Positions 8,712-17,460 of a stretch of DNA of 42,059 nt are shown piece after piece; positions within the stretch are counted from its first letter, which is position 1; each line of letters opens with the position of its first letter. Made by a program: the position numbers and the translations under genes. Source of the DNA: Mailhella sp. (GTDB taxonomy: Bacteria > Desulfobacterota > Desulfovibrionia > Desulfovibrionales > Desulfovibrionaceae); contig JARHYD010000009.1 in assembly GCA_029258655.1 (NCBI GenBank), positions 1 to 42,059 of the forward strand, read 5' to 3'. The notes beneath the pieces are model-generated. The model saw nothing but the letters and a program-made list of their open reading frames with translations. It did not search any database and was not told the origin of the DNA.

Positions 8712-9836
8712 TTATTCCAAACTAGCTAAGTATTCATCTTCTTTTTGAATAGCTTTATCAAGAGCTTCTTGACTTATTGCCATAATTTTTGGGTACGTTT
8801 TCATATCATCATACAAAGTTTCTGGAAATTGTCGTATCATTGCCATAAATGTTTGCAAAAATAAAACCTCTTTCTCAATACTATCCAATGGAATAGTATG
8901 CATAATATCTTCTATATGCATAACACTAAGATAAGGAATTTTTTCAAATTGCAAAAGAGAAGATAATAATCCCATAGCAGAAAAACTATTATCTTGAATT
9001 TGTTGTATTTTTTCCCATTGCATAATCATCTCTTCACATAAAATATACGCACTTTGTAATAAACGTACTTTTCCTAAATTTCCATAAATATATTCTAATT
9101 GTGTTTTATCAAAACTAGGAAAAGAAGAAGTAATATCTGCTGATAAAGCAGAAAAAAGGTAATCCATTGCTTTTTCAAAATGTAACGTACCATAATTTTC
9201 TTGTACATAGAAAAAAACATTTTGTACATTTTGAAAATCTAATACACTAGTTCGATAAAAATCACGCAATGCATAAGAAGATCCTATATCCTCATACCCC
9301 ACAGCATTTAATGCTCCATGCAAACCTGTATGAATTTCTTTTTCATGATTTTCTAAAAGATCCTGTAAAACTTCCTTTATAGCACTTTGCATATAATCTG
9401 GAATATTCTTTTCTTCTATTAATGAATCATAAACACTTTGCAATGCTGTATATGCATCTGTATAATCAGGAAAAAGAAGAAAAACTTCTTTTAAAATTTC
9501 TTCCTTTTGCAATAATGTTTGAATATTTTGTTTAAGCATATCTATTTTACTAGACTGCCCTAAATGATGCATAAGTTCTTTATATAATTCAACACGTTTC
9601 TTTATATGATTTTCAATAGATTCTTTTTCTTTACGTTCATTAAGTTCAAATTCATCTGTTGTATCAATGGCAAACGTTAATTCCTCTGCTGCATTTGCTA
9701 AAAGAGATAAAGGAGATGAAACAACAGTAACTTGATGTCCTAATAATGTACCTGTACTTTGTATAGAAGAAGATTTTGCTATATCCTGTGAAGATATATG
9801 CATAAACTGATTTTGTACGGAAAAATCAAAAGACAT
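8712..9836 (-). CDS. sctW: SctW gatekeeper (YopN-TyeA fusion)
   Basis: Cytoplasmic plug that holds back effector export until translocators are in place. The 374-residue length fits a fused YopN plus TyeA polypeptide (separate proteins of about 293 and 92 in Yersinia). The protein is mainly helical, with an N-terminal variable section, a HrpJ/YopN-like central part and a TyeA-like C-terminal part (LQTFMAMIRQFPETLYDD). The start is supported by AAGGAG seven bases before the ATG. It opens the ten-gene minus-strand run and has a sigma54 promoter motif at 10021-10037. The N-terminus contains VQN at residues 7-9, a motif shared with the other secreted proteins in the window. Confidence 0.86.
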   Translation of the reverse strand: MSFDFSVQNQFMHISSQDIAKSSSIQSTGTLLGHQVTVVSSPLSLLANAAEELTFAIDTTDEFELNERKEKESIENHIKKRVELYKELMHHLGQSSKIDMLKQNIQTLLQKEEILKEVFLLFPDYTDAYTALQSVYDSLIEEKNIPDYMQSAIKEVLQDLLENHEKEIHTGLHGALNAVGYEDIGSSYALRDFYRTSVLDFQNVQNVFFYVQENYGTLHFEKAMDYLFSALSADITSSFPSFDKTQLEYIYGNLGKVRLLQSAYILCEEMIMQWEKIQQIQDNSFSAMGLLSSLLQFEKIPYLSVMHIEDIMHTIPLDSIEKEVLFLQTFMAMIRQFPETLYDDMKTYPKIMAISQEALDKAIQKEDEYLASLE

Positions 9837-10020
9837 ATTAACTCCTTTAATAGCATATATATTACATAACTATCATATTATACTATATTTTTAATATTTT
9901 TTTACGATTAAAAAATGATAACTAAACAAAACACAAAATTATCTCTTACTTATGATAACATTGTGAATACCTATATATTTAACAATTATTAATTATTCAA
10001 AACACATTATTCATTATTTT

Positions 10021-10037
10021 TGCAATAATTATTCCAA
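10021..10037 (-). promoter_or_regulatory. Sigma54 promoter motif for the sctW operon
   Basis: Read on the minus strand this is TTGGAATAATTATTGCA: TTGG, exactly eight bases, then TTGCA, the -24/-12 pattern of sigma54 promoters. The -12 element lies about 186 bases before the sctW start, leaving a long leader. Downstream genes include the sigma54 activator itself, so positive feedback is possible. Confidence 0.6.
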
Positions 10038-10166
10038 TTACTTTTATCCCCTATAATAAAAGCTAATAAAAAGAAAAGAATTTAAAAAAAAATTTGTTTT
10101 TTTCTCTAATAATCAAAAATTTTGAAAATCCTCTACCTCTTTCCCTATTTTATTCTCACTTTCTGG

Positions 10167-10181
10167 CAACATTGTTGGCAA
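10167..10181 (+). promoter_or_regulatory. Candidate upstream activator site shared by the divergent T3S promoters
   Basis: The 15-mer CAACATTGTTGGCAA has a CAAC-N3-GTTG dyad. It recurs with two differences at 33196-33210 upstream of the effector operon. It sits about 70-85 bases upstream of the plus-strand promoter at 10251 and about 130 bases from the minus-strand one at 10021, both usual distances for an enhancer-binding protein site. TGGCAACA is also directly repeated at 10164 and 10176. Confidence 0.5.
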
Positions 10182-10250
10182 CAACTTATACAATATTTTT
10201 AATATAAAAAATAAAAACAATTATTTTAATATGTTATAATAAAATAAAAT

Positions 10251-10267
10251 TTGGCATAACATTTGCT
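10251..10267 (+). promoter_or_regulatory. Sigma54 promoter motif for the translocator operon
   Basis: TTGGCATAACATTTGCT matches TTGGCA-N6-TTGC with the eight-base TTGG-TTGC spacing required by sigma54. Transcription would start near 10278, about 24 bases before the ATG at 10302. This placement decides the start of the lcrG-like gene, because a longer reading from 10263 would begin inside the promoter. Confidence 0.7.
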
Positions 10268-10301
10268 AATAGTTAAGCACAACCTCAAAAAAGGACAGGT
10301 T

Positions 10302-10583
10302 ATGAATTACTATCAACAAGAAGAAAAATTTAATGAACTAAAAAAGGAATTAGATCGGCTAAACACTCAATTTGAACAAATAATGACAAAAAACAATCTT
10401 ACAAAACAAGACCTTGCTCTTGATGAAAATACACTTCCAAAAGAAGTAAAAATTCAATGGGATAAAATAAAAAATACTATTGAACAACAAAATACTTTTC
10501 AAGAACAAAATTTTTCTGAAAAACTTGCATTACAACAAACAAATACAACAAGTTTCACAAGAAAAAATGCTCTTCGTTTATAA
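10302..10583 (+). CDS. lcrG: LcrG/PcrG-like small T3S regulator and tip chaperone
   Basis: 93-residue hydrophilic, helical protein heading the translocator operon, as lcrG does in Yersinia (LcrG is 95 residues). The start at 10302 is chosen because AGGACAG lies just upstream and because an upstream in-frame ATG at 10263 falls within the sigma54 promoter. Similarity to LcrG is visible in the central segment, where NLTKQDL and LPKEVKIQWDKIKNTIEQQ parallel the LcrG helix pair. In Yersinia, LcrG binds LcrV and helps keep secretion blocked. Assignment rests on position, size and this short similarity. Confidence 0.66.
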   Translation: MNYYQQEEKFNELKKELDRLNTQFEQIMTKNNLTKQDLALDENTLPKEVKIQWDKIKNTIEQQNTFQEQNFSEKLALQQTNTTSFTRKNALRL

Positions 10584-10612
10584 TCATTAACTCAAAATAT
10601 AAGGATATTATT

Positions 10613-11128
10613 ATGAATACAAACGCTATTCAAAATACAAACTCACTTCATTCCATTATGTCAGAAATGGAATTAGGCCCAAGTAACAGCATACAATTTT
10701 TATTTGCAAAACTTCAATTAGCTCAAGCACAATTATGCAAAAACAAAGCACAAGCTTATATTGATAAAATTCAAAAAAGCCAAGAAGAACAAAAAGAGTG
10801 TGCAAAAATGATTGAAAAAGCCAGAGAATTACAACAAAAAGCAAAAAATGAAAAAGCACCAACAACTATGCCTCAAGAAATGATCGATTATTTTAATAAA
10901 AATGGCATTAGTTATAACCAAGCAGGTAAGGATACATTACATTCCAATGAGGAATGGGATTATAATATTAAATCATTATTAAATCTTCAAGAAACCTTTG
11001 GCACATCAACTCAAACAGACTTAGTTTTTCTTAATGATTTTATGGGACAATACAATAGCTATTTGCAAGGTGCTCACTCCACTATCCAACAAAATAACCA
11101 AACATTAACCAATATTCTTAGAGGATAA
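10613..11128 (+). CDS. Putative needle-tip protein, LcrV position but EspA/SseB-like size
   Basis: 171-residue protein between the lcrG-like gene and the lcrH-like chaperone, exactly where lcrV sits in Yersinia, yet about half the length of LcrV (326). It is largely helical, with a charged coiled-coil stretch near residues 40-80 and a C-terminal helix containing FMGQYNSYLQGAHSTIQ. That helix shares MGQYN and the general pattern with the needle subunit at 17194 (SMGQYNALIETIS). SseB/EspA-type filament proteins are of similar size and have needle-like C-termini, so this may be such a protein instead of a globular LcrV-type tip. The N-terminus carries IQN at residues 6-8. AAGGATATT provides the ribosome site. 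Confidence 0.62.
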   Translation: MNTNAIQNTNSLHSIMSEMELGPSNSIQFLFAKLQLAQAQLCKNKAQAYIDKIQKSQEEQKECAKMIEKARELQQKAKNEKAPTTMPQEMIDYFNKNGISYNQAGKDTLHSNEEWDYNIKSLLNLQETFGTSTQTDLVFLNDFMGQYNSYLQGAHSTIQQNNQTLTNILRG

Positions 11129-11141
11129 TAGAGAAACGAAT

Positions 11142-11630
11142 ATGTCAGAAACAACTATTGAATATAATCAAGAAGAATTGCTTAATATTGCAAATGCCTT
11201 ACAAAGTGGATTTACCATTGCTCAAATAACAGGCATAACCTCTGAAACTTTAGAAGGACTATATGCCATTGCCTACCAATATTATACTGTTGAAGATTAT
11301 GAAAATGCACAAATTCTTTTCCAAGCTCTTTGCACGTATAAACATAATGAACAAAAATTTTGGTTAGGCTTAGCAGGTAGTCGCCAAGCATTACAAGATT
11401 ATAAAGGAGCTATTGATGCGTATAGCATGGCAGGTATTGCTAGCTCCTTACAAAATCCACTCCCATTTTTTTATGCAGCACAATGCTTTATAAAAATGGA
11501 AGATAAAGAAAATGCAATCATTAGTTTAAAAGCCCTACTCACAATGGGTGATGATACAAACAAAGAACACGCCTTTTGCAAAGAAAAAGCAAAAGAAATT
11601 CTTTCTCTTTTAGAACAACATAATACATAG
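11142..11630 (+). CDS. lcrH: LcrH/SycD-like class II TPR chaperone of the translocators
   Basis: 162-residue TPR protein that would hold both translocon proteins before export. Three tandem TPR-like units are visible: LYAIAYQYYTVEDYENAQILF, then the GLAGSRQALQDYKGAIDAYS unit, then FFYAAQCFIKMEDKENAIISL. These match the class II chaperone pattern and length (SycD 168). It lies 12 bases before the sctE gene and precedes both translocator genes, as lcrH precedes yopB and yopD. Confidence 0.9.
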   Translation: MSETTIEYNQEELLNIANALQSGFTIAQITGITSETLEGLYAIAYQYYTVEDYENAQILFQALCTYKHNEQKFWLGLAGSRQALQDYKGAIDAYSMAGIASSLQNPLPFFYAAQCFIKMEDKENAIISLKALLTMGDDTNKEHAFCKEKAKEILSLLEQHNT

Positions 11631-11641
11631 GAAAGACAAAT

Positions 11642-12646
11642 ATGCATTCTATTCAAAGTTCCTCAATACAAAATACTTCCTCTATTGATGCTCTTTTTGC
11701 AGAATTTAAAACCAATATGGAAAAAATGAAACAAAAAGACTATAAAAATATACCAGAAGTAAAAACAGTACAAAAACGTGATGAATTACCACAATTACCT
11801 AGCCCATCAGGAGGACTTTCTTTAGAATCAATTATAAGTGCTTTAGGCTTTGAAACTCGAAAAGTTACTTGCAAAACAAGTCTTACCAGTCTTGAAGCCA
11901 AAGCACAGCAACAAAAAGAAATTAATGAAAAACAATTATTGGAAATCCAAAACCAACTTGAAAAAATGGCATCACAAAACATTTTAGATGGTTTTAAAAA
12001 AGCATTTTCCATTATTGGTGCTATTTTTGGTACATTAGCATCAGCAATTTCTGTTATAGCAGGAGCTGTAACAGGAAACCCTCTTCTTGTTGCAGCTGGA
12101 GTTATAGGTATGACAATGGCTATTGATTCTACTGTTTCTCTTGCAAGTGATGGGAAATATAGTTTATCAGCAGGATTTGCAAAATTAGGTGAAGCAATGG
12201 GACTTAGTAAAGAAAATTCACAATATTTTGCATTAGGTTTACAACTTCTTATGACAGCGATTAATATTTGCTTAAGTTTTGGAGCTGGTTTTAGTAATAG
12301 TACCTCAAGCTTAGCTACCACAGCAAATAACATTGATAAATTATCTAAATTAACAAATACCTTACAAAAAACAAGCAATATTTCTAATGGTGTCCTTACT
12401 ACTGCTCAAGGATCAACAACCATAGCCTCAAGTGTTATGAATTATCATATAGATCAAGCAAAAATTAACCAAAAAGAACTTGATGCTATTCTTGAACGAA
12501 TAAAAGAAAGTATACAAATAGAAAAAAGCTTTATAGAAGCTGAAATAAAAAGAAATAATTCATTATTTTCACAACTTACAGATATTATTGAAGAAAAAAA
12601 CAAAACACAACAAGCAATTCTTATGGGAACTCCTCATTATGCGTAA
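11642..12646 (+). CDS. sctE: Major translocon pore protein SctE (YopB-like)
   Basis: 334-residue translocator expected to insert in the host membrane. It has an N-terminal helical part (coiled coil near 78-110), a first hydrophobic hairpin near 121-165 (AFSIIGAIFGTLASAISVIAG followed by NPLLVAAGVIGMTMAIDS) and a second hydrophobic stretch near 195-220. This agrees with the two-membrane-helix layout of YopB/IpaB-type proteins. The C-terminal region is a coiled coil. It follows its predicted chaperone with the site GGAAAGACAA before the ATG. Residues 9-11 read IQN, the motif shared with other exported proteins here. Confidence 0.88.
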   Translation: MHSIQSSSIQNTSSIDALFAEFKTNMEKMKQKDYKNIPEVKTVQKRDELPQLPSPSGGLSLESIISALGFETRKVTCKTSLTSLEAKAQQQKEINEKQLLEIQNQLEKMASQNILDGFKKAFSIIGAIFGTLASAISVIAGAVTGNPLLVAAGVIGMTMAIDSTVSLASDGKYSLSAGFAKLGEAMGLSKENSQYFALGLQLLMTAINICLSFGAGFSNSTSSLATTANNIDKLSKLTNTLQKTSNISNGVLTTAQGSTTIASSVMNYHIDQAKINQKELDAILERIKESIQIEKSFIEAEIKRNNSLFSQLTDIIEEKNKTQQAILMGTPHYA

Positions 12647-12666
12647 CCATAAAAAAGGAAAAAAAT

Positions 12667-13443
12667 ATGACTTACATTACATTAACAACACAAAATATTT
12701 CTTCTCTCTCTTTACAAGAAAAAGAAACAATACCAAATCATAACGCTTTGTTACAAGAAACTCTACTCCCTTCCCCAGAAAAAGAACAAAAAAATATACA
12801 GACCCCTCACTTACCTCTTCCTGAATTTTCTTCTCAAGAAATACAGGAAAATTTATATTCCCTACCTTCAATGGGGGCAAATGTTCTTGCTCTTTTAACA
12901 GCATTTAGTGCTGAACAAAAAAGAATAAGCCAAGAGCAAAAAGCAATGCAAACAGAATTAGCAATACAAAATATTCACGATCAAGCCCAAAAAATGAAAG
13001 AAAAAGCGATTACCCAATTATGCATGGGTATTATTTCTGGAGCAATAAGTATCGCACAAGGCATAACAACTGTTACTGTTACAGCAAAAAACACACAACA
13101 ATTTGATAATATCTACAAAAATAATGGAAAATTACGTCACGGTATACAAGATATGCCTAAAACAAGAAATTCTGCAGAAGCAGCATTAACCGCTAAAACA
13201 CAGATGATAAATGCAAGTTTTTCTGCTTCACAAACAATTTTTAATTCTATTAGTCAAACTATTACTACATATTGCGATGCTGATATAAAAAAACTAGAAG
13301 CAAATCAAGAAAGTATCCATGCTTTAAAAGATAATTTATCTTCATTAGAAAATTCTTTTAAAGATTTAATTGATAAGATATTACAAACCCAAGACCTTAT
13401 GCAACAACAAATAAACCAAACAAGAATTAAAATATTAGGATAA
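12667..13443 (+). CDS. sctB: Minor translocon pore protein SctB (YopD-like)
   Basis: 258-residue protein with a single clear hydrophobic segment near residues 120-140 (LCMGIISGAISIAQGITTVT) between helical, coiled-coil-prone regions, as in YopD. It lies 20 bases after sctE and ends the five-gene translocator operon. A ribosome site AAAAGGAAAA precedes the ATG. The N-terminal TQN at residues 8-10 resembles the motif in other exported proteins. YopD also regulates translation in Yersinia; nothing in this sequence shows whether that applies here. Confidence 0.85.
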   Translation: MTYITLTTQNISSLSLQEKETIPNHNALLQETLLPSPEKEQKNIQTPHLPLPEFSSQEIQENLYSLPSMGANVLALLTAFSAEQKRISQEQKAMQTELAIQNIHDQAQKMKEKAITQLCMGIISGAISIAQGITTVTVTAKNTQQFDNIYKNNGKLRHGIQDMPKTRNSAEAALTAKTQMINASFSASQTIFNSISQTITTYCDADIKKLEANQESIHALKDNLSSLENSFKDLIDKILQTQDLMQQQINQTRIKILG

Positions 13444-13457
13444 AAAATGGATTTACA

Positions 13458-13486
13458 TTGACACATTATCAATTTACTATTATTTT
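13458..13486 (+). promoter_or_regulatory. Possible sigma70-type promoter before the sctC unit
   Basis: TTGACA at 13458-13463 is followed after 17 bases by TATTTT at 13481-13486. The -35 box is perfect, but the -10 box is poor and AT-rich DNA yields such matches by chance. No sigma54 motif is seen here, so the sctC to sctP genes may instead be read from the translocator promoter. Confidence 0.3.
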
Positions 13487-13503
13487 CACATATAAGGTAC
13501 TAT

Positions 13504-13887
13504 ATGTTGAATCAAATTGTTAACGTTTTATGTAATAATGCAAATTGGAAAACTCCATATTTTCACAGTGAAAAGAAATGTTCTTTTTTCTTAGAAAAAA
13601 ATTTGGAGCTTTTCCTTTTTGCTCCCAATAATGAACAAATTATCTTTTATATACCATTAATAAAACTTCCTTCACACGATTATTATTCCTTTACAAAAAT
13701 TATAGCCCAAAAAGCAACTGGTATGTATAAAAAAAGAACATCAATGATTTCTGTTACTGAAAATACCCTTATGCTTCATAAAATAGTATCTACTAAGGAA
13801 TTAGAGCAAAACATTATTATTCATACGGCAAAAGAACTATTAAATGATGCTGAATTATGGAAAAACATTATCAGTACAATAAAATAA
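13504..13887 (+). CDS. CesT-like class I T3S chaperone
   Basis: 127-residue protein of the size and pattern of class I T3S chaperones: an N-terminal helix, several short strands (LELFLFAPNNEQIIFYIPLI), a segment SVTENTLMLHKIV resembling the strand pair of the CesT fold and a final amphipathic helix (LLNDAELWKNIIS). It lies alone between the translocator operon and the secretin gene. No clear cognate effector lies beside it, so it may serve a gene elsewhere, or help the secretin. Fold assignment is by pattern only. Confidence 0.6.
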   Translation: MLNQIVNVLCNNANWKTPYFHSEKKCSFFLEKNLELFLFAPNNEQIIFYIPLIKLPSHDYYSFTKIIAQKATGMYKKRTSMISVTENTLMLHKIVSTKELEQNIIIHTAKELLNDAELWKNIISTIK

Positions 13888-13922
13888 CTACTAATTAGCA
13901 TACATTATCTTGATAACACAAT

Positions 13923-15665
13923 ATGAAAACAAAATTACTTTTATTTATTATAAGCATTTTCTTCTTTTTTCCCACATACAGTTTGGGAGTAACTTCTTTT
14001 AAAAAAAATTTTTCATATTATGCAGAACAGCAAGATATTAGTTTAGTCTTAATTCAATTTGCAAAATCTCAAGGCTATACAGCCTCAATTTCCCCACAAA
14101 TAGACGGAAAACTTAGTGGAAAATTTGAAGAAGTGAATCCAAACGATTTTCTAAACAGTATGCAATCAGCTTTTCAAATTTCTTGGTATACCTTAGCAAA
14201 TACACTTTATTTTTACCATATACGCGAATTTCAACAAGCTATTATTAGCCCTCAATCCATGAGTGCAGAACATATGTTTTCTCTCTTAAAAGAAGCAAAT
14301 ATTTTCTCTCAAGAACTACCTGCCCGTTTAGGAAAAAATGGAAATGTTATTTCTGTGCAAGGACCACAAAGTTATATTGAAAAAATCCAAAATACCGCAC
14401 ATTCTTTTGAAATTGCCCAAACACAAAACATCGTTATGAAAGTTTTTCCACTAAAATATGCTTGGGCTGATGATATAACTATAAATAGCATGGATAAACA
14501 AATCACCATACCTGGTGTTGCCTCTATTCTCCGTGCTATGCTTACAGGTTCAACAATTTCTGCAAGTAAACAAGTACAACAAAAAGCGACTATTAATGGT
14601 TTAAATGGTACAGGACTTAGCAGCATAGGAAAACAAGAAGAAACACAAAATACCCTGCCACAATCTCCCTCCTATAATACAACCGTAAATATTATGGCAG
14701 ATCCACGTGTTAATGCTGTTATTATTAATGATGCGTCATATCGTATGCCCTATTATGCTGAAGTTATTCAAGATTTAGATAAACCAGTAGAATTAGTTGA
14801 AATCCATGCCGCTATTGTTGACATTGATACAAACTATAAACGTGATCTTGGCGTTACTTATCAAGGAAAAAATGAACATAAAGAAGGCTGGAGCGGAGGT
14901 GGAGAATTAGGCAATTCTACGCAAAACTTTAAACCTTTGCCAGAAGTTGGTAAATTAGGATCTACGGGACTTTCCCTTTCAACAATTTATACTATGGGTG
15001 CAGATTTCTTTTTAGCTAAAATACAAGCATTAGAAGAAGATGGCGAAGCTAGAATGCTTGGAAAACCCTCTGTTTTAACAGTTGATAATGTCCAAGCTAC
15101 ATTAGAAAATACAAGTACCTATTATCTTGAAATAAAAGGGTATCAAGCAGTAGATCTTTTTAAAGTTGAAGCAGGAACAGTTTTACGTGTTACTCCTCAT
15201 ATTATCCATAATGAAAATGGAACTTCTTCTATAAAACTTGCTGTCAATGTACAAGATAATCAAAATGAATCACGTGGCACAGCATTACAAGCTGATGGGA
15301 TTCCCCCTATTAAACAAACTAAAATCAATACACAAGCTATTGTAGGAACAAATCAAAGTTTACTTATTGGTGGTTATTATTACGAAGAAAAAATTGATAG
15401 TGATAGTGGTATACCAATTCTCAAAAATATTCCTCTATTAGGCCATGCATTTAAAAGTTCCAATAAAAACAGCAGAAGAATGGAAAGACTTATTCTTATC
15501 ACACCCAAAATTATACGATTAGATGAAATTCCAAGTACACCAATACACATTGACGAACAAAGCTTTAAAAAATCACCAACACAAAACAACTATGAAAACC
15601 GAGAAACACCACAACAAATCGGAAGTGGCTGCACAAGAAAAAATACGTCAGTAAAGGCACATTAA
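13923..15665 (+). CDS. sctC: T3S outer-membrane secretin SctC
   Basis: Outer-membrane ring through which the needle passes. The 580-residue precursor begins with a signal peptide (charged start, hydrophobic run to about residue 20). Periplasmic N-domains follow, including the N0-like start with FKKNFSYYAEQQDISLVLIQF. The secretin core lies in the C-terminal half and shows VTPHII, QSLLIGGYYYEE, GIPILKNIPLLGHAFKS and LILITPKII, all typical of secretins. The length fits SctC (about 600). No lipoprotein pilot gene of the YscW type is seen nearby. The ribosome site is weak. Confidence 0.95.
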   Translation: MKTKLLLFIISIFFFFPTYSLGVTSFKKNFSYYAEQQDISLVLIQFAKSQGYTASISPQIDGKLSGKFEEVNPNDFLNSMQSAFQISWYTLANTLYFYHIREFQQAIISPQSMSAEHMFSLLKEANIFSQELPARLGKNGNVISVQGPQSYIEKIQNTAHSFEIAQTQNIVMKVFPLKYAWADDITINSMDKQITIPGVASILRAMLTGSTISASKQVQQKATINGLNGTGLSSIGKQEETQNTLPQSPSYNTTVNIMADPRVNAVIINDASYRMPYYAEVIQDLDKPVELVEIHAAIVDIDTNYKRDLGVTYQGKNEHKEGWSGGGELGNSTQNFKPLPEVGKLGSTGLSLSTIYTMGADFFLAKIQALEEDGEARMLGKPSVLTVDNVQATLENTSTYYLEIKGYQAVDLFKVEAGTVLRVTPHIIHNENGTSSIKLAVNVQDNQNESRGTALQADGIPPIKQTKINTQAIVGTNQSLLIGGYYYEEKIDSDSGIPILKNIPLLGHAFKSSNKNSRRMERLILITPKIIRLDEIPSTPIHIDEQSFKKSPTQNNYENRETPQQIGSGCTRKNTSVKAH

Positions 15666-15670
15666 ATATC

Positions 15671-17083
15671 ATGGAGCAACAAGGCATACTTTTACATATT
15701 TTTTCTGGCTTTCATATTGGAGCAGAAATTATCTTGCCAATAGGTAAGCATACCATCGGCACTCATGATTCTTGTGATATTATTTTACAAGATAAATGCC
15801 TTGCAGAACATCATCTTTTAATTGAAATAACAGAACAACCCTCTAACAATAATAAAGAAATACAAAAATCATATTTTGTTACAATACAACCTTTAGAAGG
15901 AAAAGTTAGTCTTAATAACCAAGAAATACAAGAACAAACAGCATGGAATGAAAGCGAATTATTAGCCCTTAATACCGTTAATATAGCATGGGCAAATTCT
16001 GATATAACACATATTCTTCATACACTTTATACATCTTTAGAACAGACACAAAATTATACTCTTCCACAAGAAAACAACAAGCAAGAAAGTTTGCAAAAAA
16101 ATACAGATAAAACACTTAATGCCAACATTGTTGCAAATTCTCTTGCTATTATACCCAATAAAAAAAACAAAAAGAAAAAATTTTTCTTATTTTTTATTAG
16201 CCTATTTTTTCTTCTTACTCTTGTTTTAACCTTTACACCTCTTTCTAAAAATGAATTTAAAAATACTGATGAAATAAAACAATATCTTGAAATAAATGGT
16301 TTTCCACATATCAATATTCTTGTTACAGAAAAAGGGATACAGTTTCAAGGTATAATTGAATCAGACCAAGAAAGAGCAAAGCTCTATTCTTTGGCACAGA
16401 AAATGCAATTTCCTGTATACCTAAACCTTATAATAAAAGAGGATATAATAAAAACAATAAAACAAACCTTAGAAACAAAACAAATATATCCTACGGTAAC
16501 ACTTTCACAAGAAAATATTTTCATAGGATATTATGTAAAAGATTCTCTTTTTATGCAAAGAGGCTACACAGCATTAAAGGAACTTATTCCTTATTATGCA
16601 GAGCTTGAACCAAAAATACAGGAAAAAACTATTTTTGCTCAAGAATTACATGAAAAAATAAAAGAAAAACAAAAAAAAAATCATCTTGAGAATATTTTTA
16701 TAGAATATAGAACAGGAGATATACTCATTACTGGTATTCAAAATAAACAAGACAAAGAAAAACTTATCACTCTTTTTACAGAATTAGAAAAAGAACTTGG
16801 TTTTGCCCTTGTATATAGAATAAAAAATAAAGAAGCACAAAAAACATTTTCTTCTGATATAAAAAAAGGAATAAGTAAAAAAGAAAAAATTCTTAATAAA
16901 ACAGATTTTGCAATAACAAGCGTCAATACAAATGCCATTCCCTTTATTACTCTTGATAATAATGAAAAAATATTTGAGGGAGGTTTACTACCAAATGGCT
17001 CACGATTAGAAAAAATTACACTAAAAGAATTAACAATCAGCACACATGGTGTAATTTCTACTATCCCACTTTTATTGCAATAA
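15671..17083 (+). CDS. sctD: T3S outer inner-membrane ring protein SctD (YscD-like)
   Basis: 470-residue single-pass protein linking the inner-membrane ring to the secretin. The N-terminal cytoplasmic part (residues 1-110) has the FHA-like pattern (IGTHDSCDIIL and AEHHLLIEI). A transmembrane helix at about 171-189 follows a lysine-rich stop, and the remaining 280 residues form the periplasmic ring-building domains. The gene starts six bases after the sctC stop. A run of ten A residues at 16671-16680 lies in the coding sequence and could cause slippage. Length and order (C then D) match the Ysc family. Confidence 0.88.
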   Translation: MEQQGILLHIFSGFHIGAEIILPIGKHTIGTHDSCDIILQDKCLAEHHLLIEITEQPSNNNKEIQKSYFVTIQPLEGKVSLNNQEIQEQTAWNESELLALNTVNIAWANSDITHILHTLYTSLEQTQNYTLPQENNKQESLQKNTDKTLNANIVANSLAIIPNKKNKKKKFFLFFISLFFLLTLVLTFTPLSKNEFKNTDEIKQYLEINGFPHINILVTEKGIQFQGIIESDQERAKLYSLAQKMQFPVYLNLIIKEDIIKTIKQTLETKQIYPTVTLSQENIFIGYYVKDSLFMQRGYTALKELIPYYAELEPKIQEKTIFAQELHEKIKEKQKKNHLENIFIEYRTGDILITGIQNKQDKEKLITLFTELEKELGFALVYRIKNKEAQKTFSSDIKKGISKKEKILNKTDFAITSVNTNAIPFITLDNNEKIFEGGLLPNGSRLEKITLKELTISTHGVISTIPLLLQ

Positions 17084-17193
17084 TAATCTATAATAACAAT
17101 ATTATTTTAGTATAATTACCAATAACTACTTATTATACAATAAAAAAATAATTGCATTAATAATACACAATATTATTATACAGGAGTAAAATT

Positions 17194-17442
17194 ATGAATA
17201 ATATCAATACAGGTATAAATATTAGTAATCTTTTTGATCAAAGTATAGCATCTCTTGAAAGCAAAGGGCAACACTTGCAAGCACAAATGGATAAATTATT
17301 ACAAGGTAATGAACTAAGCCAAGAACAACTTCTTACTATCCAATTTTCTATGGGACAATATAATGCATTAATTGAAACAATTTCAACTGTTACCAAAAGC
17401 CTTTGTGATTCAATGAAAAGCATTGCACAACGTGCTGGATAA
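17194..17442 (+). CDS. sctF: T3S needle subunit SctF (YscF-like)
   Basis: 82-residue helical-hairpin protein that would polymerise into the needle. The C-terminal helix LLTIQFSMGQYNALIETIS, followed by TVTKSLCDSMKSIAQRAG, matches the needle family pattern (the end of YscF is similar in spacing of hydrophobic and S/T-K residues). The length is that of SctF (80-87). A strong ribosome site (AGGAG) precedes the ATG. It is separated from sctD by about 110 AT-rich bases and followed closely by yscG-like and yscE-like chaperone genes. Confidence 0.88.
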   Translation: MNNINTGINISNLFDQSIASLESKGQHLQAQMDKLLQGNELSQEQLLTIQFSMGQYNALIETISTVTKSLCDSMKSIAQRAG

Positions 17443-17460
17443 AAAATTTAGGAACAAAAT

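Larger units (their letters stand above)
9837..10250. other. Divergent intergenic control region between sctW and the translocator operon
   Basis: Very AT-rich spacer without a credible gene. It separates the two main T3S transcription units, which point away from each other. Inside it are a minus-strand sigma54 promoter motif (10021-10037) and a dyad-like candidate activator site (10167-10181); a plus-strand sigma54 motif follows at 10251-10267. The remainder is A/T tracts, compatible with DNA bending between activator and polymerase, but no clear IHF site was identified. Confidence 0.75.

Noticed and set aside
10263..10301. Upstream ATG extending the lcrG-like protein by 13 residues
   Set aside because: It lies inside the sigma54 promoter motif ahead of the expected transcript start, and it has no ribosome site; the ATG at 10302 does.
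11740..12378. 212-codon open frame on the minus strand
   Set aside because: Antisense to sctE; its open state follows from the codon bias of the real gene on the other strand.
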